Origin: Blattabacterium cuenoti
Lineage (GTDB): Bacteria; Bacteroidota; Bacteroidia; Flavobacteriales; Blattabacteriaceae
DNA: 64,000 bases
Reading direction: 5' to 3'
Assembly (NCBI RefSeq): GCF_014251275.1
Contig: NZ_CP059183.1
Coordinates: 62,001-126,000 of the forward strand
The notes under the pieces are model-generated. The model had not been told where the DNA came from. It did no database searches and worked only from the letters and a program-made list of their open reading frames with translations. The translations under genes and the position numbers were made by a program. Below are positions 48,463 to 58,108 of the stretch, one piece after another (position 1 is the stretch's first letter; each line of letters opens with the position of its first letter).

Positions 48463-49419
48463 TTACTTGAAAAAAGAATTAATAAATTTTTTTTCATTAA
48501 AAATTTTAAAATCTTCTATTTTTTCTCCATTTCCTACATATTTAATAGGTATTTTAAATTTTTCTAATATACTTAAAATAAATCCAGCTTTAGCGGTCCC
48601 TTCAACTTTTGTTAATATTATAGAAGTAATTTTTAAAACGGAAAAAAATTTTTTTACCTGTTCTATTGCATTTTGTCCAGTAGTAGCGTCCAAAACAAGA
48701 ATTACTTCATGTGGAGCATCTATAATAATTTTTTTCATCACCCTACTAATTTTAGAAAGTTCTTCCATAAGATTAATACGATTATGTAGCCTTCCAGCAG
48801 TATCAATTATTGCAACATCAATTTTTTTTGACTTTGCTGATTCTAAAGTATCATATGCAACTGAGGCCGAATCTGCGTTTATATGTTGTTTAATTAAATG
48901 AACTTTAGCTTTTTTAGCCCATATTTCTAGTTGATCTATGGCAGCTGCTCTGAAAGTATCTGCAGCTCCTATTACTGAAGAATACCCTTTATTTTTTAAA
49001 AAAAAAGCTAATTTTCCAACAGTAGTAGTTTTTCCTACTCCATTTACACCGACTATAAGAATAACATATGGCCTACTATTTATTTTTATTTTTTCTTCTA
49101 AACATTCATTTTTAATATTTATAAATATATTTTGTATTTCTTTTTTCAAAAACTTATATAAATTTTTTTCATTATTTTTTACTGAATATTCTTGTTCTTT
49201 AATTTTTTTTTCTAAATTCCTAATAATTTTCAAAGTAGTTTTTACACCTATATCGGCTGATAATAATATACTTTCAACTTCATCAAGATCTTCTATTTTT
49301 ATAGATTTTTTTTTTGTAAAAAAATTTTTTATTTTAGAAAAAAAAGATTCTTTATTTTTATTTGTATTTGTATTTATATCTTTATTTTTATTTTTTTCTT
49401 TTTTTTTTGAAAAAAACAT
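48463..49419 (-). CDS. ftsY: Signal recognition particle receptor FtsY
   Basis: SRP GTPase receptor for co-translational membrane targeting. 318 residues: a short Lys/Asn-rich N-terminus replaces a long acidic A domain, then the N domain and G domain with G1 GVNGVGKTTTVGKLA, DTFRAAA, IDTAGR and ILTKVEGTAKAG. It is downstream of rpmB, rpmG and the DUF4295 gene, an arrangement common in Bacteroidota. Confidence 0.95.
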   Translation of the reverse strand: MFFSKKKEKNKNKDINTNTNKNKESFFSKIKNFFTKKKSIKIEDLDEVESILLSADIGVKTTLKIIRNLEKKIKEQEYSVKNNEKNLYKFLKKEIQNIFINIKNECLEEKIKINSRPYVILIVGVNGVGKTTTVGKLAFFLKNKGYSSVIGAADTFRAAAIDQLEIWAKKAKVHLIKQHINADSASVAYDTLESAKSKKIDVAIIDTAGRLHNRINLMEELSKISRVMKKIIIDAPHEVILVLDATTGQNAIEQVKKFFSVLKITSIILTKVEGTAKAGFILSILEKFKIPIKYVGNGEKIEDFKIFNEKKFINSFFK

Positions 49420-49464
49420 ATATTTAATTATTATTTTTTATTTTTTATTTAATCGAAGTTAAGA

Positions 49465-49662
49465 TTAAGATTTATTTAAGAAAAAGTTATTTATTTCTTT
49501 TTCATTAATCATTTTTTTATCAAACTTATAAATATTTTCTTTATTAGATTTTATCATTTTTATAGCCAAAATCATTTTTTTTTTCTCTATTTTTTTTTTA
49601 TTTTCCAGTTCTAATTTTTTAGATTTAGAAGGATTTTTATAAATTTTAGTTTTAGAAGACAT
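49465..49662 (-). CDS. DUF4295 small basic protein
   Basis: A 65-residue Lys-rich protein between rpmG and ftsY. The core resembling AIKMIKSNKENIYKFDKKMI corresponds to the DUF4295 pattern of small Bacteroidota proteins, which always neighbour rpmG. A ribosome-linked role is inferred from context only. The N-terminus is somewhat longer than usual members (about 50 residues). Confidence 0.8.
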   Translation of the reverse strand: MSSKTKIYKNPSKSKKLELENKKKIEKKKMILAIKMIKSNKENIYKFDKKMINEKEINNFFLNKS

Positions 49663-49671
49663 TTAATATTA

Positions 49672-49854
49672 TTATTTTATTTCTTTATGAATTGTATATT
49701 TTTTTAATATTGAATTATATTTTCTTAATTTCATTCTATTTGGTGAATTTTTTTTATTTTTCATTGTAACATATCTAGAACATCCAGATATTCCACTTTT
49801 TTTTTGTTCAGTACATTCTAATATAATTTGTATTCTATTTCCTTTCTTACCCAT
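49672..49854 (-). CDS. rpmG: 50S ribosomal protein L33
   Basis: A 60-residue L33. [12 protein letters not shown] and the [20 protein letters not shown] block match Bacteroidota L33. The CxxC pairs of zinc-binding L33 are absent (two lone cysteines), so it is a zinc-independent form. It is 12 bp downstream of rpmB. Confidence 0.93.
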   Translation of the reverse strand: MGKKGNRIQIILECTEQKKSGISGCSRYVTMKNKKNSPNRMKLRKYNSILKKYTIHKEIK

Positions 49855-49866
49855 TTTTATTTATGT

Positions 49867-50094
49867 TTATAATTTATAATTAAAACGTTTTAAAACATTT
49901 TCAATTCCTATCTTATCAATAAGTCTAATAGTAGAGACACATACTCTCAATGTAATCCATTTATTTTTACTTGTTAAAAAAAAACGTTTTCTATGCAAAT
50001 TTATATTAAAAAGACGTTTATTCTTATTATTAGCATGAGATATTTTATTTCCTATCATTGCTTTCTTTCCTGTTAATTCACATATTCTTGCCAT
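49867..50094 (-). CDS. rpmB: 50S ribosomal protein L28
   Basis: A 75-residue L28. N-terminal MARICELTGKKAMIGNKISH, then NINLHRKRFFL and the C-terminal LRVCVSTIRLIDKIG are family features. First gene of the rpmB-rpmG-DUF4295-ftsY unit, divergent from the yebC-type gene. Confidence 0.95.
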   Translation of the reverse strand: MARICELTGKKAMIGNKISHANNKNKRLFNINLHRKRFFLTSKNKWITLRVCVSTIRLIDKIGIENVLKRFNYKL

Positions 50095-50153
50095 TTTATA
50101 AGAAATTATATAATTTGTTTTAAATTAAATATATGTAAAAAGAAAGACATTTC

Positions 50154-50861
50154 ATGTCAGGACATAGCAAATGGGCAAATATTCAACACAAAAAATCTAA
50201 CAAAGATTATAAAAAATCTAAAAAATTTTCAAAATATATTAGAGAAATAGGGACAATTATTAAAGAATATGGAATAAATAATTCTCATTTTAGAAATGCA
50301 ATTATTAATGCTAAATCAATTAATATACCAAAAAAAACTATAGAAAAAACTATTAAAAAAGCATTACAAAAACAAAAAGAAAATTACTATAATTTAAATT
50401 TAGAAGGTAAAATATATGGAATTAGTATAATTATTGAATGTATAACAGATAATAATATACGTACAACTTCTACTATAAAAACCTATTTTAATAAAAGTGG
50501 AGGAAAGTTATGTAATAATGGATATCTTATTCATTTATTTAAAAAAATTGGATTATTTTCAATAAGGAAAAATTATATTAGTCAATCAATTGATGATTTT
50601 GAACTTATGTCAATAGATTTTGGGTCAAAAGAATTAATAATAAAAGATGAAACTGTATATATTCACACTGATATAGAACATTTTGGACTTATGAAAAAAA
50701 ATTTAGATAGATTGAATATTAATTATGTATGCGAAACAAAATGTATACCAAAACAAAAAAAACTATTGTTAGGTAAAAAAAAAGAAATAGTCACAAGTTT
50801 AATAAATAAACTTGAATCATACGAAGAAGTAAAAAACGTATATTACGATATGATAAAATAA
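50154..50861 (+). CDS. YebC/TACO1-family protein
   Basis: A 235-residue YebC/PmpR family member, recognised by the start MSGHSKWANIQHKKS and the three-domain length. The family includes translation factors that help ribosomes through proline stretches and some transcription regulators; which applies here is not clear. Lys-rich divergence in the middle is greater than in typical YebC. rnpB begins just downstream. Confidence 0.9.
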   Translation: MSGHSKWANIQHKKSNKDYKKSKKFSKYIREIGTIIKEYGINNSHFRNAIINAKSINIPKKTIEKTIKKALQKQKENYYNLNLEGKIYGISIIIECITDNNIRTTSTIKTYFNKSGGKLCNNGYLIHLFKKIGLFSIRKNYISQSIDDFELMSIDFGSKELIIKDETVYIHTDIEHFGLMKKNLDRLNINYVCETKCIPKQKKLLLGKKKEIVTSLINKLESYEEVKNVYYDMIK

Positions 50862-50871
50862 ATTATAAAAT

Positions 50872-51193
50872 ATGTGAAACATCCTATCGCATTTTTTTAA
50901 TTTTAAATTATTATAATGAGGAAAGTCCGGACACTATAGAGCAACATAATGGGTAATACCCATCCATCGAAAGATGAGGAAAAGTGCAACAGAAAGAATG
51001 TACATTACATATATAATTATATGCAAATGTAGTGAAATCAGGTAAACTCTATGTGGTGAAATGCCATGTATACCGAAGACTTGCTCGGTTAATTTCGGGG
51101 GGTAGGCAGATAGAGATTTATGGGTAACCTAAATTCTAGATAAATGATAGGATTATATATTATTATAACAGAATCCGGCTTATAGTTTCACTT
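50872..51193 (+). ncRNA. rnpB: RNase P RNA
   Basis: Catalytic RNA of RNase P, bacterial type. Conserved elements are visible: GAGGAAAGTCCGGACAC (about 50918-50934), AGTGCAACAGAAAG, GTGAAATCAGGTAAACTC and, at the 3' end, ACAGAATCCGGCTTATA. The ends form P1: GTGAAAC (50874-50880) pairs exactly with GTTTCAC (51185-51191). Boundaries are accurate to a few bases. The protein subunit gene rnpA, in this window at 62.7-63.0 kb, carries a frameshift. Confidence 0.95.
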
Positions 51194-51219
51194 ATTTTAT
51201 TTTTATTTTTACATTATTA

Positions 51220-51309
51220 GGAGAGATGGCCGAGGGGCTTAAGGCGCACGTCTGGAAAGCGTGTACACAAGTATAATAAGTGTCAAGGGTTCGAATCCCT
51301 TTCTCTCCG
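51220..51309 (+). tRNA. tRNA-Ser (anticodon GGA)
   Basis: Acceptor arm GGAGAGA pairs with TCTCTCC, discriminator G. Anticodon arm CACGT/GCGTG encloses CTGGAAA, giving GGA for UCU/UCC serine codons. A long variable arm (TACACAAGTATAATAAGTGT) and T-arm GGGTTCGAATCCC confirm a class II tRNA. CCA is not encoded. It lies between rnpB and convergent rmuC. Confidence 0.96.
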
Positions 51310-51311
51310 TT

Positions 51312-52451
51312 TTATATTTTATCTATATCATTTAATTTTCTTTCTATCAAATTAGTTTGTGTTCCCAATAATTTGTCTATGTCTTTAGCTGCACCCTGTA
51401 ATTTATCTTTTGCTTTATGTAACATAATACCAAATTTTGCAAATTCTTGTCTTACAGCCTCTAATGTTTTCCATACTTCAGAAGTTTTTTTTTGTATAGA
51501 TAAAGTCCTAAACCCAATTTGCAAACTGTTTAATAAAGCAGCTAACGTTGATGGCCCAGCTATTACAGTATTATAATTTATTAATAATTTTTCTAACAAA
51601 GAAGAATTTTTTGTTACTTCTGCATATATACTTTCAAAAGGTAGGAATAATATAGCAAAATCTGTAGTATATGGTGGATCAATATATTTTTCTTTAATAT
51701 CTTTGGACATTTTTTTTAATACAGATTCCATATTTTTTTTTGCTAATTCTATTAATTTCTTATCACTTTCATAATAAGCTTTTTGTAATTTTTCATATGT
51801 TTCTTTCGGAAATTTAACATCTATTGGTAACCATACATTTCCATCACCTATTCCAGGAAGTTTTATAGCAAATTCAACTACATAATTAGTATTAGTTTTT
51901 GTTATTACATTAGTATCATATTGATCTGGGGATAGAATTTGTTCTAATAACATTGATAATTGCATTTCACTAAAATTCCCACAAATTTTAACATTATTTA
52001 AAGTTTTCTTTAAAGAAACTACATCTTTTGCTAAAATTTTCATTTCTCCTAAACCTTCTTGTAAAAATAAAAGTTGATTACCTATAATTTCAAAAGATTT
52101 TTCTAAATGAATATTTAAAGATTTTTGAATTTTTTCATTTACAGATTCATTTATACATTCCAATCTTTTTTCCATAAGAATATAAAAATCTCTTTGTTCT
52201 TTGTAAATTATTTCCAATTTTTTAGAATTGTTATCAACGTAAGATTTCATTTCATTACCTATAGAATCTCTAAAATTATTTAAAGATGGGATCCATAATT
52301 CTTTTAGTTCTTTAAAAGAATTTGCATTTAATTTATATAATTCATAATTTTTATTTTTCTGATTTTTAAATTCGTATTTTAAAAAGGATTCTAATTTTTT
52401 AAAAAAATACATAATGCATATGAAAAAAAAATGCACAAGTAAATAATACAA
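51312..52451 (-). CDS. rmuC: RmuC-family DNA recombination protein
   Basis: A 379-residue RmuC domain protein. The middle is coiled-coil rich; the C-terminal nuclease-like core contains LPGIGDGNVWLPIDVKFP, DIKEKYIDPPYTTDFAILF and AGPSTLAALLNSLQ. RmuC limits DNA inversions in E. coli; its nuclease activity is inferred for the family. Starting at 52451 gives a hydrophobic anchor (YYLLVHFFFICIMYFF) as usual for RmuC; a start at 52412 would remove it. Confidence 0.88.
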   Translation of the reverse strand: MYYLLVHFFFICIMYFFKKLESFLKYEFKNQKNKNYELYKLNANSFKELKELWIPSLNNFRDSIGNEMKSYVDNNSKKLEIIYKEQRDFYILMEKRLECINESVNEKIQKSLNIHLEKSFEIIGNQLLFLQEGLGEMKILAKDVVSLKKTLNNVKICGNFSEMQLSMLLEQILSPDQYDTNVITKTNTNYVVEFAIKLPGIGDGNVWLPIDVKFPKETYEKLQKAYYESDKKLIELAKKNMESVLKKMSKDIKEKYIDPPYTTDFAILFLPFESIYAEVTKNSSLLEKLLINYNTVIAGPSTLAALLNSLQIGFRTLSIQKKTSEVWKTLEAVRQEFAKFGIMLHKAKDKLQGAAKDIDKLLGTQTNLIERKLNDIDKI

Positions 52452-52500
52452 CAGAATAATAAAAAAACATTTTTTAATATATTGAGAAGGTTAAAATAAA

Positions 52501-52573
<73 letters not shown>

Positions 52574-52641
52574 TAAAGAAAACAATATAATATTTTTCAT
52601 GTACAAAACAAAATTAAACTATAAAAAAAACAATATAAAAA

Positions 52642-54231
52642 TTATCCATTCATTGATATTAAAAATTCTTCATTATTTTTAGTTCTAGACATTCTGGACT
52701 TTAAAAATTCCATTGCTTCTACTGGATTCATATCAGAAAGATGTTTTCTTAGTATCCACATCCTTTGCAAGGTATTAGAATCAAGTAGTAAATCATCTTT
52801 TCTAGTACTAGAAGAAATAAGATCTATAGCAGGATATATTCTTTTATTAGCTATTTTTCTATCTAATTGAAGTTCTTTATTTCCAGTTCCTTTAAATTCT
52901 TCAAAAATAACCTCATCCATTTTAGATCCGGTATCAATCATTGCTGTAGCAATTATGGATAAAGAACCTCCATTTTCTATATTTCTTGCTGCCCCAAAAA
53001 ATCTTTTTGGTCTGTGTAATGCATTTGCATCAACTCCACCTGATAATACTTTACCAGATGTTGGTGCAACAGTATTATAAGCTCTTGCTAAACGTGTAAT
53101 AGAATCTAACAATATTACTACATCGTGAGAACATTCTACCATTCTTTTTGCCTTTTGTAATACAATATTTGCTACTTTTACATGTCTATCAGCTGGTTCA
53201 TCAAACGTAGATGCTATTACTTCTCCATTAACACTCCTTTGCATATCAGTAACTTCTTCTGGACGTTCATCTATTAACAAAATAATAAGATATACTTCAG
53301 GATGATTTGCAGCAATAGCATTAGCTATTTCTTTTAGTAAAGTAGTTTTTCCTGTTTTTGGAGGAGCAACTATCATTCCTCTCTGACCTTTTCCTATTGG
53401 AGTAAATAGATCTACTATTCTGGTAGAAATAGTTGAATTTTTTTGAGCTAGTTTAAATTTTTCATTAGGAAACAACGGAGTTAAATGTTCAAAAGAATTT
53501 CTTTCTCTTACCATAGATGGATTACATCCATTTATTTCAAGTATTTTTATTAATGGAAAATATTTTTCTCCATCTTTTGGAGGTCTAACTTCACCTCTAA
53601 TTGTATCACCTGTTTTCATTCCAAAAAGCCTAATTTGTGATTGAGATACATATATGTCATCAGGAGATGACAAATAATTAAAATCTGATGATCTTAAAAA
53701 TCCATAATTTTCTGGCATAATCTCTAATACCCCTTCACTAATTATAATACCTTCAAATTCATATTCCGGAACTCTGTATTTTTTGTTATAAATATTTTTC
53801 TTTTGTATTTCATTTTTACCAACTGGATGGTAAATACCGTGTTCATATCTTTCATTTTTCTTTCTATTAGGAATAGTAGAAATAGATGAACTTTGATATT
53901 TCTTTTTTGGATATTTACAAGATTTTTCAGTTGTTTTTTTTATATATTCTTTAGAATCAGTAGAATATACTTTTTTCTCTTTTGTTTTTTTAAACGAATT
54001 ATTTGTATTTACATTTTGTCTAATTTTGAATGTATTTTTTGTAATATTTTCCTTTTTCAAATTTGAATTTGAAGAAGGATTTATAGAAATATTTTTATCA
54101 TTAAAAATAGAAATAATTTTCTCAAGGAGTTCGTTTTTTCTCAATTGTGTACATTTTTTCAATCCTGAAGAACGAGCAATCTCCTGTAATTCAAAAAGTT
54201 TTTTACTTTTTAATTCAGTGATATCAAACAT
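52642..54231 (-). CDS. rho: Transcription termination factor Rho
   Basis: RNA-dependent hexameric helicase ending transcription. 529 residues: an N-terminal Rho-N helical domain ([21 protein letters not shown]), a Lys/Asn/Ser-rich linker of about 90 residues common in Bacteroidota, the cold-shock RNA-binding domain ([16 protein letters not shown]), and the ATPase with [20 protein letters not shown] and [19 protein letters not shown]. Together with few hairpin terminators it suggests Rho is important here. Confidence 0.96.
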   Translation of the reverse strand: MFDITELKSKKLFELQEIARSSGLKKCTQLRKNELLEKIISIFNDKNISINPSSNSNLKKENITKNTFKIRQNVNTNNSFKKTKEKKVYSTDSKEYIKKTTEKSCKYPKKKYQSSSISTIPNRKKNERYEHGIYHPVGKNEIQKKNIYNKKYRVPEYEFEGIIISEGVLEIMPENYGFLRSSDFNYLSSPDDIYVSQSQIRLFGMKTGDTIRGEVRPPKDGEKYFPLIKILEINGCNPSMVRERNSFEHLTPLFPNEKFKLAQKNSTISTRIVDLFTPIGKGQRGMIVAPPKTGKTTLLKEIANAIAANHPEVYLIILLIDERPEEVTDMQRSVNGEVIASTFDEPADRHVKVANIVLQKAKRMVECSHDVVILLDSITRLARAYNTVAPTSGKVLSGGVDANALHRPKRFFGAARNIENGGSLSIIATAMIDTGSKMDEVIFEEFKGTGNKELQLDRKIANKRIYPAIDLISSSTRKDDLLLDSNTLQRMWILRKHLSDMNPVEAMEFLKSRMSRTKNNEEFLISMNG

Positions 54232-54389
54232 AAAATAATTTTGTTAGATTTTTTTTATATTATATGTGTATGGCTAGTAATTTATTATAAAAATAACTTA
54301 GAAATGATATATGCAATTATACAAAAAAATTGAAATTAAACTGAACTTAAATTAAAGAAAGTTATTACATTTAATATATTTATTTTATT

Positions 54390-54809
54390 ATGTTATATAG
54401 AATACAAACATTATATTTATTTATTTCAACTTTTATTCATTTTATATCTATATCTATTTTTTACAATATAGATATAGTAGATATAGGAATAGTAAAAAAA
54501 GAATTTATATTAGAAAAATCAATTATTATTCTTTTATTTACATGTGTAGTAATTACTATTTTAAGCATTTGTTTATTTAGAAAGAAAAAATGGCAAATTA
54601 TAATAAACAAAATAAATATATTTATAAATATTGTAATTATCTTCACTAACATATTCATTTATTTATATTTGATAAATTCTTTTTCTTCTGAAATAAAAAT
54701 CATATTTTTTTTATTACTGTGTTTTTTGAATGTAATATTATATATTACAGCAAACAAATATATAGTTAAAGATATTAAAATAATTGATTCAATAAACAGA
54801 ATACGATAA
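54390..54809 (+). CDS. DUF4293 family membrane protein
   Basis: A 139-residue protein with four predicted membrane helices, beginning MLYRIQTLYLF, the family start of DUF4293 proteins found in Bacteroidota. Its usual neighbours rho and prfA flank it here as in free-living relatives. Function unknown. Confidence 0.82.
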   Translation: MLYRIQTLYLFISTFIHFISISIFYNIDIVDIGIVKKEFILEKSIIILLFTCVVITILSICLFRKKKWQIIINKINIFINIVIIFTNIFIYLYLINSFSSEIKIIFFLLLCFLNVILYITANKYIVKDIKIIDSINRIR

Positions 54810-54851
54810 AATTATATATAAAAATATTTAATCAATTAAAAATTATAAAAA

Positions 54852-55934
54852 ATGGAAAATTCTTCATTGATTAATAAATTAGAAAAATACAAAAAAGAAT
54901 TTTTAGAAATTTCTAAATCAATTAGAAAAGAACATTTTTATAAAAAAAAAAAATATAAAAAATTTTTAGAAAAATATTCTGTATTAGAAAAAATAGTTCT
55001 TCTTTATGAAGAATATAAAAAAATTTTACTATCTATTAAAGAAGCTAATTATATAATAAAAAATGATTCAGATTTAGAAATGAAAGAATTAGCTATTACA
55101 GAAAAATATAAAATGTTAAATACACTACGTTCTTTAGAAAAAAAATTACAAAAACTTTTCACATTTAAAAACAAAAAAGATACTGAAATAGTAGAAGATT
55201 ATAGAAATGCTATTCTAGAGTTACGAACTGGAACAGGAGGAGATGAAGCATGTTTATTTTTAGAAGATATATTAAGAATGTATACAATGTATTTTAAAAA
55301 AATAGGGTGGAAATATAAAATAATACATGCTCAAAGAGGTGGAATAAAAGGATTTAAAGAAATAATTTTAGATGTAAATGGAGATCAAGAAGTTTACGGA
55401 AATTTAAAATTTGAATCTGGAGTACACAGAGTACAAAGAATTCCAAAAACAGAATCTCAAGGAAGGATTCATACATCTGCTATTACAGTAGCTGTTCTTC
55501 CACAAGTAGATGATATAGAAATCAACATTAATTTAAATGATATAAAAAAAGAAACTTTTCGTTCTAGTGGAGCAGGGGGGCAGCATGTAAATAAAACTGA
55601 ATCTGCTGTAAGACTAACACATTTACCTAGCAAAATTATAGTAGAATGTCAAGAAGAACGTTCTCAACACAAAAATTTTTATAAAGCAATGAATGTATTA
55701 AAATCTCGTATATATAAAAATATCATGGATAAAAAATTAAAAGAAAGATCTATTAAAAGAAAATCTCTTGTTTCAACTGGGGACAGATCTGTTAAAATAA
55801 GAACTTATAATTATCCTAAAAACAGAGTAACAGATCATAGAATACATAAATCAATTTATGATCTTATTGGTTTTATGAATGGAAATATACAAAATATGAT
55901 AGATTATCTAAAAAATTATGAAAATAATATTTAG
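54852..55934 (+). CDS. prfA: Peptide chain release factor 1
   Basis: Decodes UAA and UAG stops. 360 residues: the catalytic GGQ is in [18 protein letters not shown] and the codon-recognition tripeptide region is [15 protein letters not shown] (PxT type, as RF1 rather than SPF of RF2). DLEMKELA and [21 protein letters not shown] are further family blocks. Confidence 0.95.
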   Translation: MENSSLINKLEKYKKEFLEISKSIRKEHFYKKKKYKKFLEKYSVLEKIVLLYEEYKKILLSIKEANYIIKNDSDLEMKELAITEKYKMLNTLRSLEKKLQKLFTFKNKKDTEIVEDYRNAILELRTGTGGDEACLFLEDILRMYTMYFKKIGWKYKIIHAQRGGIKGFKEIILDVNGDQEVYGNLKFESGVHRVQRIPKTESQGRIHTSAITVAVLPQVDDIEININLNDIKKETFRSSGAGGQHVNKTESAVRLTHLPSKIIVECQEERSQHKNFYKAMNVLKSRIYKNIMDKKLKERSIKRKSLVSTGDRSVKIRTYNYPKNRVTDHRIHKSIYDLIGFMNGNIQNMIDYLKNYENNI

Positions 55935-55940
55935 TTATTT

Positions 55941-57299
55941 TTATTTTTTAAAAATATTGTTAAAATCTCTTTCGTTAAGAAAATTTGTATTATAAACTCC
56001 TTTTAAAAAATTTTTATTTTTCATTAATTTTTTGTAGAATGAAAGATTAGTTGGGATCCCTTCTATTATAAATTCATCTAGAGATCTACACATTTTTTCA
56101 ATAGTTTCTTTTCTACTATTTGCTGTAGTAATAAGTTTTGCAATCATAGAATCATAGTAATGAGAAACATAATAACCAGAATAAATATGTGTATCAATTC
56201 TTACACCATTTCCTCCTGGAAAATGAACTTGAGTAATTTTACCAGGAACTGGACGAAAATTTTTACATGGTTCTTCTGCATTAATTCTACATTCCATTGC
56301 ATACATTTTGGGAAATATATTTTTCCTTTCGGAAAGTTTATTTCCATATGCAATATAAATCTGTTCTCTTATCAAATCAATTCCTGTTATCATCTCTGTT
56401 ATTGGATGTTCTACTTGTATTCTTGGATTCATTTCCATAAAATAAAAATTTTTATTTTTGTCAACTAAAAATTCTATTGTTCCTATTCCTTCATAGTGAA
56501 TATATTTAACTGCTTTTATTGCATACTCACCCATTTCCTTTCTAAGAGATGAATTTAAAAATGGAGATGGAGCTTCCTCTAACAATTTTTGATTTCTCCT
56601 TTGAATAGAACAATCTCTTTCCGAGAGATGAAAAAATTTTCCATATTTATCTCCTATTATCTGAATTTCAATATGTCTTGGATTTAAAATATATTTTTCT
56701 ACATACATATCTTGTTTTCCAAAAAAAGCTAATGATTCTTTTCTAGCCTCTTCCAAAGAATTTTTTAAACAATTTTTATTAAAAACTGATCTAATTCCTT
56801 TTCCTCCACCACCATAAACAGTTTTTATCATAATAGGATATCCTATTTTTTCTGCAATTTTTTCTATTTCATTATAGGTAGGATCTATAAAACTATCTGA
56901 ACCTGGAATACATGGAATTCCAGCTTTTATCATTGTTTTTTTTGCTGAAATTTTATTTCCCATTTTTATCATATGAATAGGTTTAGCTCCTATAAACTTT
57001 ATTTTATGTTTTTCGCACATAGATGAAAAATATGGACTTTCAGACAAAAATCCATATCCAGGATGAATCGCATCAGCATTTGTAATTTCTGCAGCAGAAA
57101 TTAAATTTGGAATATTTAAATAAGATTTATTTGGATCAGGAGGACCAATACATACTGCTTCATCAGCAAAGAAAACATGAAGACTATATTTATCTGCAGT
57201 AGAATAAACTGCTACAGTCTTTATTCCCATTTCTTTTGCAGTACGTATAATCCTTAAAGCAATTTCTCCTCTATTTGCTATTAGTATCTTTCTAAACAT
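55941..57299 (-). CDS. accC: Biotin carboxylase subunit of acetyl-CoA carboxylase
   Basis: ATP-grasp enzyme that carboxylates the biotin of AccB. 452 residues: N-terminal FRKILIANRGEIALRIIRTAKEMGI, HPGYGFLSE, ATP-binding YGGGGKGIR, and catalytic region EMNPRIQVEHPITEMITG. It is third in rpmF-accB-accC, 8 bp after accB. The carboxyltransferase genes are not here. Confidence 0.96.
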   Translation of the reverse strand: MFRKILIANRGEIALRIIRTAKEMGIKTVAVYSTADKYSLHVFFADEAVCIGPPDPNKSYLNIPNLISAAEITNADAIHPGYGFLSESPYFSSMCEKHKIKFIGAKPIHMIKMGNKISAKKTMIKAGIPCIPGSDSFIDPTYNEIEKIAEKIGYPIMIKTVYGGGGKGIRSVFNKNCLKNSLEEARKESLAFFGKQDMYVEKYILNPRHIEIQIIGDKYGKFFHLSERDCSIQRRNQKLLEEAPSPFLNSSLRKEMGEYAIKAVKYIHYEGIGTIEFLVDKNKNFYFMEMNPRIQVEHPITEMITGIDLIREQIYIAYGNKLSERKNIFPKMYAMECRINAEEPCKNFRPVPGKITQVHFPGGNGVRIDTHIYSGYYVSHYYDSMIAKLITTANSRKETIEKMCRSLDEFIIEGIPTNLSFYKKLMKNKNFLKGVYNTNFLNERDFNNIFKK

Positions 57300-57307
57300 A
57301 TTTAAAT

Positions 57308-57772
57308 TTAATGGTAAGACTCTAAAAGAAATAAAGGTTGATCATAATCAACAGGAGAAGAATCTTCCACAAAAATTTTAATTATTTTACCATTAACTTC
57401 AGATTCTATATTGTTAAATAATTTCATAGATTCTATTACACAAAGCTTTGTTCCTATTTTAATTATATCTCCTATTTGAACAAATGGGGGTTTGTCTGGA
57501 TGAGGTTTCCTATAAAAAATTCCTATCATAGGAGATTTTATTGTTACATATTTATTATCAATATTTTTTATATTTTTATTTTTCATCAAATTAAGATTTA
57601 CTGATGAATGAGAAGTAAACAGATCTTTTTTATATTTCAATGTACTATATCGTTTTTTTTTGTAAAAATTATTTTTTACATAAATTTTTATATTTCCTAT
57701 TTTAATTTTTACTTCACTTATATTTGATTTTGAAATAAATTGTATAATAGACTTAATATTTTCTACATCCAT
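57308..57772 (-). CDS. accB: Biotin carboxyl carrier protein
   Basis: A 154-residue biotin carrier for acetyl-CoA carboxylase. The C-terminal biotinyl domain has IKSPMIGIFYR and the biotin-accepting lysine in VIESMKLFNNIE, close to the classical (A/E)MKM motif, and ends NGKIIKIFVEDSSPVDYDQPLF. The N-terminal part and the linker are short and lysine-rich. Located between rpmF (27 bp) and accC. Confidence 0.95.
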   Translation of the reverse strand: MDVENIKSIIQFISKSNISEVKIKIGNIKIYVKNNFYKKKRYSTLKYKKDLFTSHSSVNLNLMKNKNIKNIDNKYVTIKSPMIGIFYRKPHPDKPPFVQIGDIIKIGTKLCVIESMKLFNNIESEVNGKIIKIFVEDSSPVDYDQPLFLLESYH

Positions 57773-57799
57773 ATAATCATATAATGTTATATCATTATT

Positions 57800-58003
57800 C
57801 TATTTAAATTTTTCATTTTTTTTATATTTATATAACACAATATTACCTCTGTAATATAATTTATTTTCGTACCAATGAGCATGATGATATAAATGTTTTT
57901 TATTAGTAGAAATACATTTAACTAACATAGGTTCTTTCATTTTTAAATGACTTCTTCTATGATTTCTCCTAGATTTAGATGTTTTTCTTTTAGGATGTGC
58001 CAT
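57800..58003 (-). CDS. rpmF: 50S ribosomal protein L32
   Basis: A 67-residue L32 with the start MAHPKRKTSKSRRNHRRSH, typical of the family. One cysteine remains (LVKCIST), so no full zinc site is formed. First gene of the rpmF-accB-accC unit, divergent from proS. Confidence 0.95.
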   Translation of the reverse strand: MAHPKRKTSKSRRNHRRSHLKMKEPMLVKCISTNKKHLYHHAHWYENKLYYRGNIVLYKYKKNEKFK

Positions 58004-58108
58004 AAAATAAATTTGTATATAACATTTTTATACTAATTTAGAAATAAAAATAGATGTTTTGTATAATTTATATATAATATATTTTAACATATTTAATTTT
58101 TTTTCCGT

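Noticed and set aside
48938-49462. A 174-codon plus-strand frame opposite ftsY
   Set aside because: It is the antisense of the strongly conserved FtsY gene and has a low-complexity Phe/Leu-rich sequence produced by complementing Lys/Glu codons.
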